From: Kribbella solani
Lineage (GTDB): Bacteria; Actinomycetota; Actinomycetes; Propionibacteriales; Kribbellaceae
NCBI RefSeq assembly: GCF_014205295.1
Contig: NZ_JACHNF010000001.1
Location: 2,604,001 to 2,668,000 of the forward strand
Reading direction: 5' to 3'
DNA length: 64,000 nucleotides
Within the stretch, counting starts at the first letter, position 1, and each line of letters opens with the position of its first letter. Below are positions 18,052 through 26,138 of this stretch, piece by piece. Under the pieces are notes generated by a model. That model worked only from the letters and a program-made list of their open reading frames with translations. It searched no databases and was not told the DNA's origin. A program made the translations under genes and the position numbers.

Positions 18052-18357
18052 TCACAACGAGCGCAGGGCCGTCGAGTTGATGGACATCGCCACCGAGATG
18101 ATGACGAAGAGCATCAGCATGGACAGGTCGATCCGGACCCCGCCGGCCCCGATCGGGGGCAGGATCCGCCGGAGCGGTTTCAGGAACGGATCGGTGACCG
18201 AGTAGACCAGCTCGAAGAAGAGCAGCACCGGGCCTTTCGGGTGCCACTGGGGCGCGAACATGACGATCAGGCTGAGTACGAACCTCGCCACCAGAATCAG
18301 GAAGAAGGCGAGCAGCACCCAGCTGAGAACACTGAGGACGAGCGCTAGAGCAACCAT
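18052..18357 (-). CDS. YggT-family membrane protein
   Basis: This 101-residue protein has two membrane-spanning regions: LSVLSWVLLAFFLILVARFVLSLI near the start and LSMLMLFVIISVAMSI near the end. The intervening VTDPFLKPLRRILPPIG is the YggT signature. YggT genes lie between sepF and divIVA in many Gram-positive dcw clusters, as here. The function is not firmly known; roles in envelope integrity and osmotic protection have been proposed for relatives. The 197 bp between it and wag31 contain no further gene that I can support. Confidence 0.9.
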   Translation of the reverse strand: MVALALVLSVLSWVLLAFFLILVARFVLSLIVMFAPQWHPKGPVLLFFELVYSVTDPFLKPLRRILPPIGAGGVRIDLSMLMLFVIISVAMSINSTALRSL

Positions 18358-18396
18358 GTCGACAAGCAGTGTAGAAGACGCCGGAAACGGCTGTCC

Positions 18397-18954
18397 TCAA
18401 CTCTGGTTGTAGAACCCGTCGGCAGCGATCTTTTCCTTCTCCTCGGCGGCCACCGTGACGTTCGGCGGGCAGACCAGGAACACCTTGGTGGTGATCCGCT
18501 CGATCGAACCGCGGCAGCAGAAGATCAGGCCGGCCGCGAAGTCCACCAGCCGCTTGGCGTCGGCGTGGTCCATCTCGGTCAGGTTCATGATGACGGGCGT
18601 ACCGTCGCGGAAGTGCTCACCGATCACGCGCGCCTCGTTGTAGCTGCGCGGATGCACGGTGGTGATGCGGGCCAACTCGGTAACCTCCGGGGACGGCGCG
18701 ACTCCGCGCCGGTCTGGGAACTTGCTCACCGTTGCACCGCTCGGCTCCGGACGCTCCTCGCGGTGTTCGCGTGGCTCGCGGGACTCACGGCTCTCCCGGC
18801 CGGCGGGTACCGGCTCGGTCTGGGAGTCCCCGTCGACGGCTTCGTCCTCGTACTCGTCGTAGTCGTCGTACTCGTCGTCGTACCGCGCGTTGTAGCGCTC
18901 CCCGTCCTCGACCAAGCCGAGGTACACACCCATCTTGCGCAGTGCGCCGCTCAT
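18397..18954 (-). CDS. sepF: Cell division protein SepF
   Basis: This 185-residue protein binds FtsZ and tethers it to the membrane; it is the main Z-ring anchor where FtsA is absent, and no ftsA is seen in this cluster. The N-terminal amphipathic helix ([17 protein letters not shown]) is the membrane-targeting part. A highly acidic Asp/Glu/Tyr-rich linker (about 20-85) follows. The C-terminal SepF domain contains the [22 protein letters not shown] core and a final strand with [10 protein letters not shown]. It lies between yggS and yggT, the standard order. Confidence 0.95.
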   Translation of the reverse strand: MSGALRKMGVYLGLVEDGERYNARYDDEYDDYDEYEDEAVDGDSQTEPVPAGRESRESREPREHREERPEPSGATVSKFPDRRGVAPSPEVTELARITTVHPRSYNEARVIGEHFRDGTPVIMNLTEMDHADAKRLVDFAAGLIFCCRGSIERITTKVFLVCPPNVTVAAEEKEKIAADGFYNQS

Positions 18955-19025
18955 GGCCCCTCAGCACCTCGATCCGGCTCGACGACAACAGTTGAACAAG
19001 TAGCGAAACCCGTTCGATGTCGACA

Positions 19026-19739
19026 CTAACCCAGCCGGGGGCGCGTACCGAGTAATGCGCGCCCGAGCCGAACGTGTGTCGCACCCTGCTGGATCGCGGC
19101 CTCCAGATCACCGGTCATCCCGGCCGAGATCCAGTCCGCGCCGGGGTGTTCGGAGCGTAGCCGGGACGCTACTTCACGCAGTCCGGCGAAGGCTTCGGCC
19201 GGTTCCGATCCCAGCGGCGCGACCGCCATCACGCCGCCGAGTTCGAGCCCGTCGGCGGTCGCGATCGCAGCCGCCAGCTCGGGTACGGCGGACGGTTCGA
19301 CCCCGCCACGGCTCGCGCCGGTCGCCGCGTCCGCCGGGCCGTACGCCGCGAGGCTCACCTGGATCAGGCAGCGCACCGTCTTCTCCTCGGCGACCGCGGC
19401 CTTCGACAGCGCGCTGACCAACGACAGCCGGTCGACCGAGTGCACCGCCGAGGCATATCTCACGATCGAGCGGGCCTTCTTCGACTGCAGCTGGCCGACG
19501 AAGTGCCACCTCAGGTCCGGGCAGTCCGGCGCCTTCTGTTTGAGTTCCTGCTCGCGGTTCTCGCCGGCGTCGCCGATCCCAAGGGCCGCCAGCGCCCGTA
19601 CGTCGCTGACTGGGAAGGTTTTGGTGATCGCTACGAGGGTCACCTCGTCCCGGGACCGGCCGGCCGCCTGACAGGCCTTCTCGATCCGCTCCTGGACCAG
19701 CTGAAGATTCGACCGCAGCTCGTCGGTCCGCTCGGTCAT
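19026..19739 (-). CDS. YggS-family pyridoxal phosphate homeostasis protein
   Basis: This 237-residue cytoplasmic PLP-binding protein has a single alanine-racemase-like barrel. The PLP lysine lies in TLVAITKTFPVSDVRAL. GENREQELKQK, LRWHFVGQLQSKKA, the SVDRLSL segment and GGVMAVAPLG match the family in order, and ISAGMTGDLEAAIQQGATHVRLGRALLG is the phosphate-binding end. Family members have no known catalytic reaction and maintain PLP and amino acid balance. The ATG at 19739 overlaps the pgeF stop codon (ATGA), so the pair is translationally coupled; longer in-frame codons lie inside pgeF and are not used. Confidence 0.93.
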   Translation of the reverse strand: MTERTDELRSNLQLVQERIEKACQAAGRSRDEVTLVAITKTFPVSDVRALAALGIGDAGENREQELKQKAPDCPDLRWHFVGQLQSKKARSIVRYASAVHSVDRLSLVSALSKAAVAEEKTVRCLIQVSLAAYGPADAATGASRGGVEPSAVPELAAAIATADGLELGGVMAVAPLGSEPAEAFAGLREVASRLRSEHPGADWISAGMTGDLEAAIQQGATHVRLGRALLGTRPRLG

Positions 19740-20464
19740 GAGCCGGCCAGCTTGATCAGCCCGGCCAGCCGGCCGCTTTCCGGGCCTTCGCGGCGATAGG
19801 AGTACAGGTTCCCGGACTCGATCGTGCACGCCGTCGCGTCGATCACCTCGACGTCGAGCTCGGCCAACTGCGCTCGCACCCCGGCCGCCACGTCGATCGC
19901 GGGTGTCCCCCAGCTGGTTTCGGAGTACGACGCCGGCACCTGCGCGCTGACTTCGGCGCGCATCTCTTCCGGCACCTCGTAACACTTCCCACAGGCGTAC
20001 GGTCCGAGGACTGCGGTGATCCGGGACGCACCGAGCTTTCGCATCGCGTCGACCGTGGCCGGAACAACGCCGGCGTACATCCCTCTGCGCCCGGAATGCG
20101 CGGCACCGATCACGCCATCACCGGCGAGCAGTACGGGCAGACAGTCGGCGGCGCGCACCGCGAGTACGACATCGGTCCGATCGGTGACCAGCGCATCGGC
20201 CTGCGGGTGCGGGTTCAGCGGAAGCTCGTCGCCCGGGCGGACGACGTGTACGTCGCGGCCGTGCACCTGGTGGAGGACAACCACATGCTCGGTTCGTACG
20301 CCGAACTCGGTCGCGACCTGCTGGAAGTTCGTCCGTACGCCGTCAGCGTCCGGGCCGGCCGCTGTCCCGAGATTGAACTCGCCGTACGGTGGTTTGCTGG
20401 CGCCGCCGTACCGATCGGTGAACGCGACCCGGGCGGCGGTGAGTACCTCGTCATAGCCGAACAC
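19736..20464 (-). CDS. pgeF: Peptidoglycan editing factor PgeF (YfiH/laccase-domain family)
   Basis: This 242-residue member of the multicopper polyphenol oxidase-like DUF152 family includes Escherichia coli PgeF, which removes wrong amino acids from UDP-MurNAc precursors. The conserved His/Cys sites are visible: VVLHQVHGRDV, the AVRAADCLPVLLAG Cys and GAAHSGRRGM. The C-terminal GPYACGKCYEVPEEM is also typical. GTG is the start. It lies between ftsZ and yggS as in many actinobacteria, but an S41 peptidase gene and an ArsR gene are inserted between it and ftsZ. It starts 9 bp after the S41 gene, so readthrough from there is likely. Confidence 0.92.
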   Translation of the reverse strand: MFGYDEVLTAARVAFTDRYGGASKPPYGEFNLGTAAGPDADGVRTNFQQVATEFGVRTEHVVVLHQVHGRDVHVVRPGDELPLNPHPQADALVTDRTDVVLAVRAADCLPVLLAGDGVIGAAHSGRRGMYAGVVPATVDAMRKLGASRITAVLGPYACGKCYEVPEEMRAEVSAQVPASYSETSWGTPAIDVAAGVRAQLAELDVEVIDATACTIESGNLYSYRREGPESGRLAGLIKLAGS

Positions 20465-20473
20465 GACTGAAGA

Positions 20474-21457
20474 TTACCCAGCCGTGACCACCACACCCAG
20501 CACCGCGCGCGCCTCGTCGGTCACAGCGTTCCGGACCGGATCCGCCGGCATCCCGAGAACGTACTCGGCCGCCAGGCGGTACGCCTCGTCGAACGCCTGC
20601 TCCGCCGATACCTCGACATCGGGGGCGACGCCGGTGCCCTCCCAGTTGGTGCCCGAGACCTGGTTGACCGAACGCGCCACCGGCACCGAGGCCTCGAGTT
20701 GTTCGTGCAGCTTGAACCCACGACGCGGATGCGCGCCGCCGCCGGTCCGCTCCCCCACGACGACCCCGCGCTTGAACTGCTGCAGGTTGTACGACAGTTC
20801 CTCGCCGCCGGAGAACGTCGCGGAACTGGTGAGTACCCAGATCGGCTTGCTGCTGTCGTATGGCGGAGCCGCCAGATACGGCGAGGTCCAGAACTGCCGT
20901 GTCCTTCCTTCGGACGGCGAGACCAGGTCCTGCAGGTGGACCGGTTCGTCGGAGCCGAGCAGATAGCTGCAGACCAGGGCGACCTGATCGGGCGATCCGC
21001 CGAGGCAGCGCCGCAGGTCGAGGAGCAACGCGTCGGTCGAAGCCAAGAGCGACATCGCGGCCGCGACGGCGGCACCGGCGAGCTCGGGCGGATACAGCAA
21101 CGGCCGCAGCTCCAGCAGCCCGATGTTGCCGTCCAGCCGTTCGATCCGGGCGAAGCCACCCGCGTCGAGTGCGGCCCGGCGCTGCCAGTACGCCTTCTCG
21201 GCCACCGGATCGGTCTCGTCAGGCAGTCCGTCGCGGTGGAACTTGAGCCGCAAATGCTTGTCACGGTTGCCGACCTGCAGGTCAGCCGTGACTCGTTCGG
21301 CCAGGTCGACCGGGGTCCGGAGCTCGTCGTACGCACCGTCGGCGACCGCCGCCGCCAGCCGGCCGGCGATCTCGGTGCCGACCTCCGGAAAGACATAGTG
21401 CTCGCCGACCAACGAACCCAGCCGACCGAGGACGGACCTGATCTCTTCGGTTTCCAT
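20474..21457 (-). CDS. S41-family peptidase (IRBP-like)
   Basis: The protein has about 327 residues and no signal peptide. The N-terminal helical region fits the S41 N-terminal (IRBP-type) domain. A short RIERLDGNIGLLELRPLLYP segment and TDALLLDLRRCLGGSPDQVALVCSYLL form the core, and SSATFSGGEELSYNL carries the serine expected for the nucleophile. The late conserved GERTGGGAHP is also present. Members are tail-specific-protease relatives; the substrate is unknown. The ATG at 21457 was chosen because a promoter (TTGACG, 18 bp, TCTACT) ends 6 bases before it, which suggests a leaderless mRNA. The gene sits between ftsZ and pgeF, unlike the usual dcw layout. Confidence 0.82.
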   Translation of the reverse strand: METEEIRSVLGRLGSLVGEHYVFPEVGTEIAGRLAAAVADGAYDELRTPVDLAERVTADLQVGNRDKHLRLKFHRDGLPDETDPVAEKAYWQRRAALDAGGFARIERLDGNIGLLELRPLLYPPELAGAAVAAAMSLLASTDALLLDLRRCLGGSPDQVALVCSYLLGSDEPVHLQDLVSPSEGRTRQFWTSPYLAAPPYDSSKPIWVLTSSATFSGGEELSYNLQQFKRGVVVGERTGGGAHPRRGFKLHEQLEASVPVARSVNQVSGTNWEGTGVAPDVEVSAEQAFDEAYRLAAEYVLGMPADPVRNAVTDEARAVLGVVVTAG

Positions 21458-21463
21458 GGCAGG

Positions 21464-21510
21464 AGTAGAGCATCCGGATTGACTAAGCGTCAAGAAAACT
21501 CGACACTTGA
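21464..21510. promoter_or_regulatory. Back-to-back leaderless promoters and operator between S41 peptidase and ArsR genes
   Basis: TTGACtaagcGTCAA (21479-21493) is a dyad whose two halves are the -35 boxes of opposite promoters. Rightwards: TTGACT, 17 bp, GACACT (21502-21507), then the arsR ATG 6 bases later. Leftwards: TTGACG, 18 bp, TCTACT (complement of 21464-21469), then the S41 ATG 6 bases later. A second dyad, TCAAG (21490-21494) and CTTGA (21506-21510), overlaps the arsR promoter. The ArsR protein is the natural candidate to bind here. Confidence 0.6.
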
Positions 21511-21513
21511 TTC

Positions 21514-22023
21514 ATGGCTGAGATCGTCGACCACCTGGAAGTGTCGAGCGCCGCCCAGTTCAAGGCGCTCGGGCACCCGCTGCGGCACCGGCTGCTGTTC
21601 GCGCTCGGACAGGAAGCCGCGACGATCAGCCAGCTCGCTGCCGCGCTCGGGACGGCGAAGGGCAACGTTGCTCATCATCTGGGCGTGCTCCGCGACGCCG
21701 GGATGGTGCACGTGGCCGAGACCCGGCAGGTGCGTGGTGGGACCGAGCAGTACTACCGGCGGTCCGTCCGGCGCTTCGGCTTCACCGGCGAGGGGGCGCG
21801 GGCGAACAACACCGTCGCGCTCCAGGCGGTCGCGGCCGACCTGGAAACGGCCGAGGGCGACCCACTGTTCACGGTGCGGAACCTGCGGCTGACGGCAGCC
21901 CAGGCCGAAGAACTGGCCACTACCTTGAGCGAACTGGTCGACGGGCTCACCGACGCCGGCCCGGACGAGGCACGGTACGGCGTCGCGATCTCGGTATACC
22001 GCCCACGCCAACCACACCACTAA
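21514..22023 (+). CDS. ArsR-type winged-helix transcriptional regulator
   Basis: This 169-residue regulator has an N-terminal winged HTH (about 10-90): AAQFKALGHPLRHRLLFALG, the recognition region QLAAALGTAKGNVAHHLGVL and a wing with VRGGTEQYY. No Cys-rich metal site is visible, so metal sensing is unlikely. The C-terminal half (AQAEELATTLSELVDGL) resembles effector or dimerisation regions of ArsR/DUF5937-like regulators. It reads against the whole dcw cluster and diverges from the S41 peptidase gene with a shared promoter, so autoregulation together with control of that gene is the simplest model. Confidence 0.87.
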   Translation: MAEIVDHLEVSSAAQFKALGHPLRHRLLFALGQEAATISQLAAALGTAKGNVAHHLGVLRDAGMVHVAETRQVRGGTEQYYRRSVRRFGFTGEGARANNTVALQAVAADLETAEGDPLFTVRNLRLTAAQAEELATTLSELVDGLTDAGPDEARYGVAISVYRPRQPHH

Positions 22024-22033
22024 AACCAAAAAC

Positions 22034-22073
22034 ACCCACCAACCACCCTCCCGGAAGGAGGCTGGTGGTGGGT
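22034..22073. terminator. Bidirectional hairpin between arsR and ftsZ
   Basis: The sequence starting ACCCACCAACCACCCTCC at 22034 can pair with GGAGGCTGGTGGTGGGT (22057-22073), apart from a small bulge, in the 74-bp gap between the convergent arsR and ftsZ genes. The A-rich stretch before it would be a T-rich tail on the ftsZ strand, so it fits a terminator best in the leftward direction. Confidence 0.6.
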
Positions 22074-22097
22074 GGGAGGTTGGGGCGACTGTGGTTG

Positions 22098-23759
22098 TTA
22101 CTTGAGGAAGTCGGGGATGTCGAGGTCTTCTTCCGGCTCCTGCTTGCGGGGGCGGTTCGGGGTGGTGGGCTGCTGGGTGCCGGCGTTGCTCGGGCCGTGG
22201 GTCGGCCAGGAGTGCTGGGTCGACGGTGAGGTCGGAGACGCGGGCGTGTGCGGGGCCGGCTGGGCCGACTGCTGACCGGACTGCACCGTGCGGACGCCCT
22301 CGCCGGCCTGCGGGCGGGCGGAGTTCGTCGTACCGGCGCGGGGCTCGGTCGGCGCCGGAACCGGAACCGTGTCATCGGTCGGCGTACCGGCCGGCGGCTG
22401 GTTCGGGACCGCGTGCGGCTGGCCGGCGGCCTGCTGGTTCGGTACGGCGTGCGACTGACCGCCCTGCCCCTGCACCGACTGACCCTGCACCGACTGCCCT
22501 TGAACCGGTTGGCCGTGGACCGACTGACCCTGACCAGGCTGCCCCGGCACGGACTGCCCCGGAACCGCCTGACCCGGAGCGGACTGGTCATGCGCGGACT
22601 GACCCGCGCTGAACTGCCCCTGGGCGGGCTGGCCGGTGCCGGCCTGACCCTGAGCAGGCTGACCGGTACCCGGCTGGCCCGTACCCGGCTGACCGGACTG
22701 CTGGCCGAACTGCGGGGTCGAGCCGCCGGACATCGGGGCCGAGTAGTTCTGCGCGGCCGGCCGGGAGGACTGCGGGCGGGCCTGGTTCATCGCCTGCTCG
22801 CGGCGCTTCGGCATCCCGCCGTCGAAGCCGGCCGCGATCACCGTGACCCGGACCTCGTCACCGAGCGCGTCGTCGATCACCGCGCCGAAGATGATGTTCG
22901 CGTCCGAGTGCGCGGACTCCGACACCAGCTGGGCCGCCTCGTTGATCTCGAACAGGCCCAGGTCGGACCCACCGGCGATCGACAGCAGCACGCCGTGCGC
23001 GCCCTCGATACTTGCCTCCAGCAACGGAGACGAGATGGCCGCCTCGGCGGCCGCGACCGCGCGGTCCTCGCCGCGGGACGAGCCGATGCCCATCAGCGCC
23101 GAGCCGGCGTTCGACATCACTGCCTTGACGTCGGCGAAGTCCACGTTGATCAGGCCGGGCGTGGTGATCAGGTCGGTGATGCCGGAGACACCCTGCAGCA
23201 GCACCTGGTCGGCCTGCTTGAACGCGTCCAGCACCGACACGGCGCGGTCGGAGATGGTCAGCAGCCGGTCGTTCGGGATGACGATCAGCGTGTCCACCTC
23301 CTCGCGGAGAGTGGCGATCCCGTCCTCGGCCTGGGTGGCGCGGCGCTTGCCCTCGAACGAGAACGGCCGGGTCACCACACCGATGGTCAGCGCGCCGAGC
23401 GAGCGGGCGATCCGGGCCACCACGGGCGCGCCGCCGGTGCCGGTGCCGCCGCCCTCGCCGGCGGTGACGAAGACCATGTCGGCGCCCTTGAGCGCTTCCT
23501 CGATCTCCTCCGCGTGGTCCTCGGCGGCCTTCTGCCCGATCGCCGGGTTCGCGCCGGCGCCGAGGCCGCGGGTCTCCTCGCGGCCGATGTCGAGCTTCAC
23601 GTCCGCGTCGCTCATCAGCAACGCCTGGGCGTCGGTGTTGATGGCGATGAACTCAACGCCCTTCAGACCGTGCTCGATCATCCGGTTGACGGCGTTCACG
23701 CCGCCTCCGCCGATGCCGACGACCTTGATGAGTGCCAGGTAGTTCTGCGGTGCCGCCAC
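22098..23759 (-). CDS. ftsZ: Cell division protein FtsZ with long repetitive linker
   Basis: This tubulin-like GTPase forms the Z-ring. The core (about residues 1-320) is standard: [22 protein letters not shown], the GGGTGTG nucleotide loop at about 103-109, and [11 protein letters not shown] with the T7 loop. The conserved C-terminal peptide DLDIPDFLK is present and would bind SepF. The linker between them is unusual, about 210 residues instead of a few dozen, and consists mainly of GQ-based pentad repeats (GTGQP, GQSVQ, PGQSV types). GTG at 23759 was chosen because [13 protein letters not shown] matches actinobacterial FtsZ starts; the frame runs further upstream. At 553 residues it is clearly longer than common actinobacterial FtsZ. 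Confidence 0.97.
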   Translation of the reverse strand: MAAPQNYLALIKVVGIGGGGVNAVNRMIEHGLKGVEFIAINTDAQALLMSDADVKLDIGREETRGLGAGANPAIGQKAAEDHAEEIEEALKGADMVFVTAGEGGGTGTGGAPVVARIARSLGALTIGVVTRPFSFEGKRRATQAEDGIATLREEVDTLIVIPNDRLLTISDRAVSVLDAFKQADQVLLQGVSGITDLITTPGLINVDFADVKAVMSNAGSALMGIGSSRGEDRAVAAAEAAISSPLLEASIEGAHGVLLSIAGGSDLGLFEINEAAQLVSESAHSDANIIFGAVIDDALGDEVRVTVIAAGFDGGMPKRREQAMNQARPQSSRPAAQNYSAPMSGGSTPQFGQQSGQPGTGQPGTGQPAQGQAGTGQPAQGQFSAGQSAHDQSAPGQAVPGQSVPGQPGQGQSVHGQPVQGQSVQGQSVQGQGGQSHAVPNQQAAGQPHAVPNQPPAGTPTDDTVPVPAPTEPRAGTTNSARPQAGEGVRTVQSGQQSAQPAPHTPASPTSPSTQHSWPTHGPSNAGTQQPTTPNRPRKQEPEEDLDIPDFLK

Positions 23760-23810
23760 GTCCGCGCCTCTCGCCTCGTTCGTTTCCCGTTGTCCAGCGA
23801 AAAGACTGAA

Positions 23811-23839
23811 CCTCAAGTGAATGCTTAGACTTATGTCAA
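23811..23839 (-). promoter_or_regulatory. Candidate ftsZ promoter
   Basis: A perfect TTGACA (complement of 23834-23839) lies in the AT-richer 159-bp gap upstream of ftsZ. No good -10 box stands 17 bp further (TTGAGG), so only the -35-like element is convincing. A separate ftsZ promoter below ftsQ is common in actinobacteria. Confidence 0.35.
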
Positions 23840-23918
23840 CTTTAGATTACGACGCACGGTACGGGACGTTTTCCGACGCTGTCCACGCGCCTCGCCGCAC
23901 AGTCCGGGATGTGATCGA

Positions 23919-24659
23919 TCATCGCTTTTCGCCTTTGGTGACAGGGAGATCGGGCGCCGACACGTCGTACACCTTCGCCTGCCGTTTCATCAGCACGCTG
24001 AGTACGCCCGCCTTTTGCGCGCTGTTATCGGCGCTGCCCCAGACCACCTTCACCCCGGAGCTGAGGTTGAGGGTGATCGAGTCCGGCGAGGTCGCCGTGA
24101 TCGAGCCCACCTGGGACCGGAGCGTGTCCGGCAGCGCGGCCGAAACCGTCACCACCGAATGGATCGTGACGTCGCGCCGGACCCCGGTCACCTTCGCCTC
24201 CGGCAACCCGGCCGGCCGGTCCGGGACGGTCCGGTACGAACTGCCGGTCGCGTCCACCAACTCGTACCGCGAACCGTCCGTGACCACCACCACCGCGACC
24301 CGTTCGGTGACCACGATCACGATCTTCCGTGGCCAGGAGCGGGTCACCTGGACGTCGGCGACCGCGGGGATGCCGCGGACCCGGTCCGCGATCGCGCGCA
24401 GGTCGACCTTCGCCAGCGGCGTACCGATCGGTGCCGCCGCGGTCTGCTCGATCGTTGCCACCGGCACCGTGTCCGCGCCGCTCACCCGGACCCCGCTGAC
24501 CGCGAACGCGGAGGAGAAGTAGAACAGCCAGACGATCAGCCCGGACAGCACGACGATCCCGCCGCCGATGGCCCAGGGCAGCCAGCTCCGCCACCGCACC
24601 AGCCGTTGCCGGCGCGCGAACTTCTGCTGTGCCCGAGCCAGATCCACGCTCTGGGTCAT
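23919..24659 (-). CDS. ftsQ: Cell division protein FtsQ
   Basis: This 246-residue bitopic membrane protein belongs to the divisome bridge FtsQ-FtsL-FtsB. A basic cytoplasmic tail (about 1-27) leads to one membrane span (AIGGGIVVLSGLIVWLFYF). The POTRA domain follows (FAVSGVRVSGADTVPVATIEQTA), and then a beta domain with PAVADVQVTRSWPRKIVIVVTER, the classic FtsQ motif. It lies 18 bp after murC and 159 bp before ftsZ in transcription order. No separate ddl gene is present in the cluster. Confidence 0.93.
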   Translation of the reverse strand: MTQSVDLARAQQKFARRQRLVRWRSWLPWAIGGGIVVLSGLIVWLFYFSSAFAVSGVRVSGADTVPVATIEQTAAAPIGTPLAKVDLRAIADRVRGIPAVADVQVTRSWPRKIVIVVTERVAVVVVTDGSRYELVDATGSSYRTVPDRPAGLPEAKVTGVRRDVTIHSVVTVSAALPDTLRSQVGSITATSPDSITLNLSSGVKVVWGSADNSAQKAGVLSVLMKRQAKVYDVSAPDLPVTKGEKR

Positions 24660-24677
24660 TCAACGAACCCCACCCAA

Positions 24678-26138
24678 TTACTCCACCACAGGAGAGAGCG
24701 GGTCTTGGGAAGGCTCGCGGGTGAGGCTTCTTTCGGCCAGCAAAGCGACGACTTCCGGGCCGATCAGGGTCACGTCGCCCGCGCCGAGGGTCACCACCAG
24801 GTCGCCCGGCGCGGCCAGCCCCGCGACCAGCTTCGGTACGGCGGACCAGGACGGCTCGAACCGTACCTGCTCGGGCTTCAGCGGCACGTGGTTCGCGATC
24901 AGCGCGCCGGTGACACCAGGCTCCGGGTCCTCGCGCGCGGCGAAGACATCCATCACCACGACCTCGTCGGCCAGCGCCAGCGCCTCGGAGAACTCGGCCG
25001 CGAAGATCCGCGTCCGGCTGAACAGATGCGGCTGGAAGCACGCGATCACGCGCCCCTCGCCCGCCACCGTCCGCGCCGCGGTCAGGTCGACGGCCAGCTC
25101 GGTCGGGTGATGCGCGTACGAGTCGAACACCCGCACGCCGTCCTCGAGCCCCTTGAACTCGAACCGCCGGCCGGTGCCCGTGAAGGCGGCCAGCCCTTCA
25201 GCGAGATCGGTCGCGGAGAACCCCAGCCCGAGACCGACCGCGAGCGCCGCCGAAGCATTCAGCGCATTGTGCTTGCCCGCCTGCTGCAGGTGTACGACCG
25301 GCAGCTTCCGCCCGCGATACACCGGCACGAACGACTGCGTCGCACCCTCAGCGGTCAGCTCGGTCACGCGCAAGTCGACATCATCGGACTCGCCGTACGT
25401 ACGAACCTCGATGCCCTGCTCGCGGGCAAATGTGGTCAGCTGCCGAGCGCCCGCGTCATCACCACAGATCACCATGAATCCGTCCGGCAGCACCCGCCCG
25501 CAGAACTCCTCGAACGCCTTCCGGTAACTGGCCTCGTCGCCGTAGTTGTCCAGGTGGTCCGGCTCGACCGACGTGACGATCGACACCTCGGGCGTGTACG
25601 TCAGGAAGGACCGGTCCGACTCGTCCGCCTCGGCGACGAAGAGATCGCCGCTGCCGTCGTGCGCGTTCGAGCCGGATTCGTTCAGGTTGCCACCGATCGC
25701 GTACGACGGGTCGGCGCCGCAGTGCTGCAGCGCGACGGTCAGCATCGACGTGGTGGTGGTCTTGCCGTGCGTTCCGGCGACGGCGAGCGTACGGCGGCCG
25801 ACCATCACCGACGCGAGCGCGGCGGCCCGGGGCAGGATCGGGATTCCGGCGGCGCGGGCGGCGACCACCTCGGGGTTGGTCTCGCGGATCGCGGTCGACA
25901 CCACCACGGTGTCGACGGCCTCGACGTGCTCGGCGGCGTGCCCGACCCAGCAGGTCGCGCCGAGCGCGCGGAGCGCGGCCAGCACCTTGCCGTCCTTGGC
26001 GTCCGAGCCGGACACCTCGATCCCGCGGGCGGCCATGATCCGGGCGATCCCGGACATCCCGGCACCGCCGATTCCTACGAAGTGCACCCGGCCGAGCTTC
26101 TCGGCCGGTAACAGCGTGTCCGGAGCGGTGACGATCAC
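24678..26138 (-). CDS. murC: UDP-N-acetylmuramate--L-alanine ligase
   Basis: This 486-residue cytoplasmic enzyme adds L-Ala to UDP-MurNAc with ATP, the first step of stem-peptide assembly. The N-terminal Rossmann part has HFVGIGGAGMSGIARIM. The ATP loop lies in AVAGTHGKTTTTSML, and FVAEADESDRSFL and SVEPDHLDNYG are the usual central motifs. DSYAHHPTEL and a C-terminal ligase domain with CFQPHLFSRT complete it. The GTG start overlaps the murG stop (GTGA). The length is normal. Confidence 0.97.
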   Translation of the reverse strand: MIVTAPDTLLPAEKLGRVHFVGIGGAGMSGIARIMAARGIEVSGSDAKDGKVLAALRALGATCWVGHAAEHVEAVDTVVVSTAIRETNPEVVAARAAGIPILPRAAALASVMVGRRTLAVAGTHGKTTTTSMLTVALQHCGADPSYAIGGNLNESGSNAHDGSGDLFVAEADESDRSFLTYTPEVSIVTSVEPDHLDNYGDEASYRKAFEEFCGRVLPDGFMVICGDDAGARQLTTFAREQGIEVRTYGESDDVDLRVTELTAEGATQSFVPVYRGRKLPVVHLQQAGKHNALNASAALAVGLGLGFSATDLAEGLAAFTGTGRRFEFKGLEDGVRVFDSYAHHPTELAVDLTAARTVAGEGRVIACFQPHLFSRTRIFAAEFSEALALADEVVVMDVFAAREDPEPGVTGALIANHVPLKPEQVRFEPSWSAVPKLVAGLAAPGDLVVTLGAGDVTLIGPEVVALLAERSLTREPSQDPLSPVVE

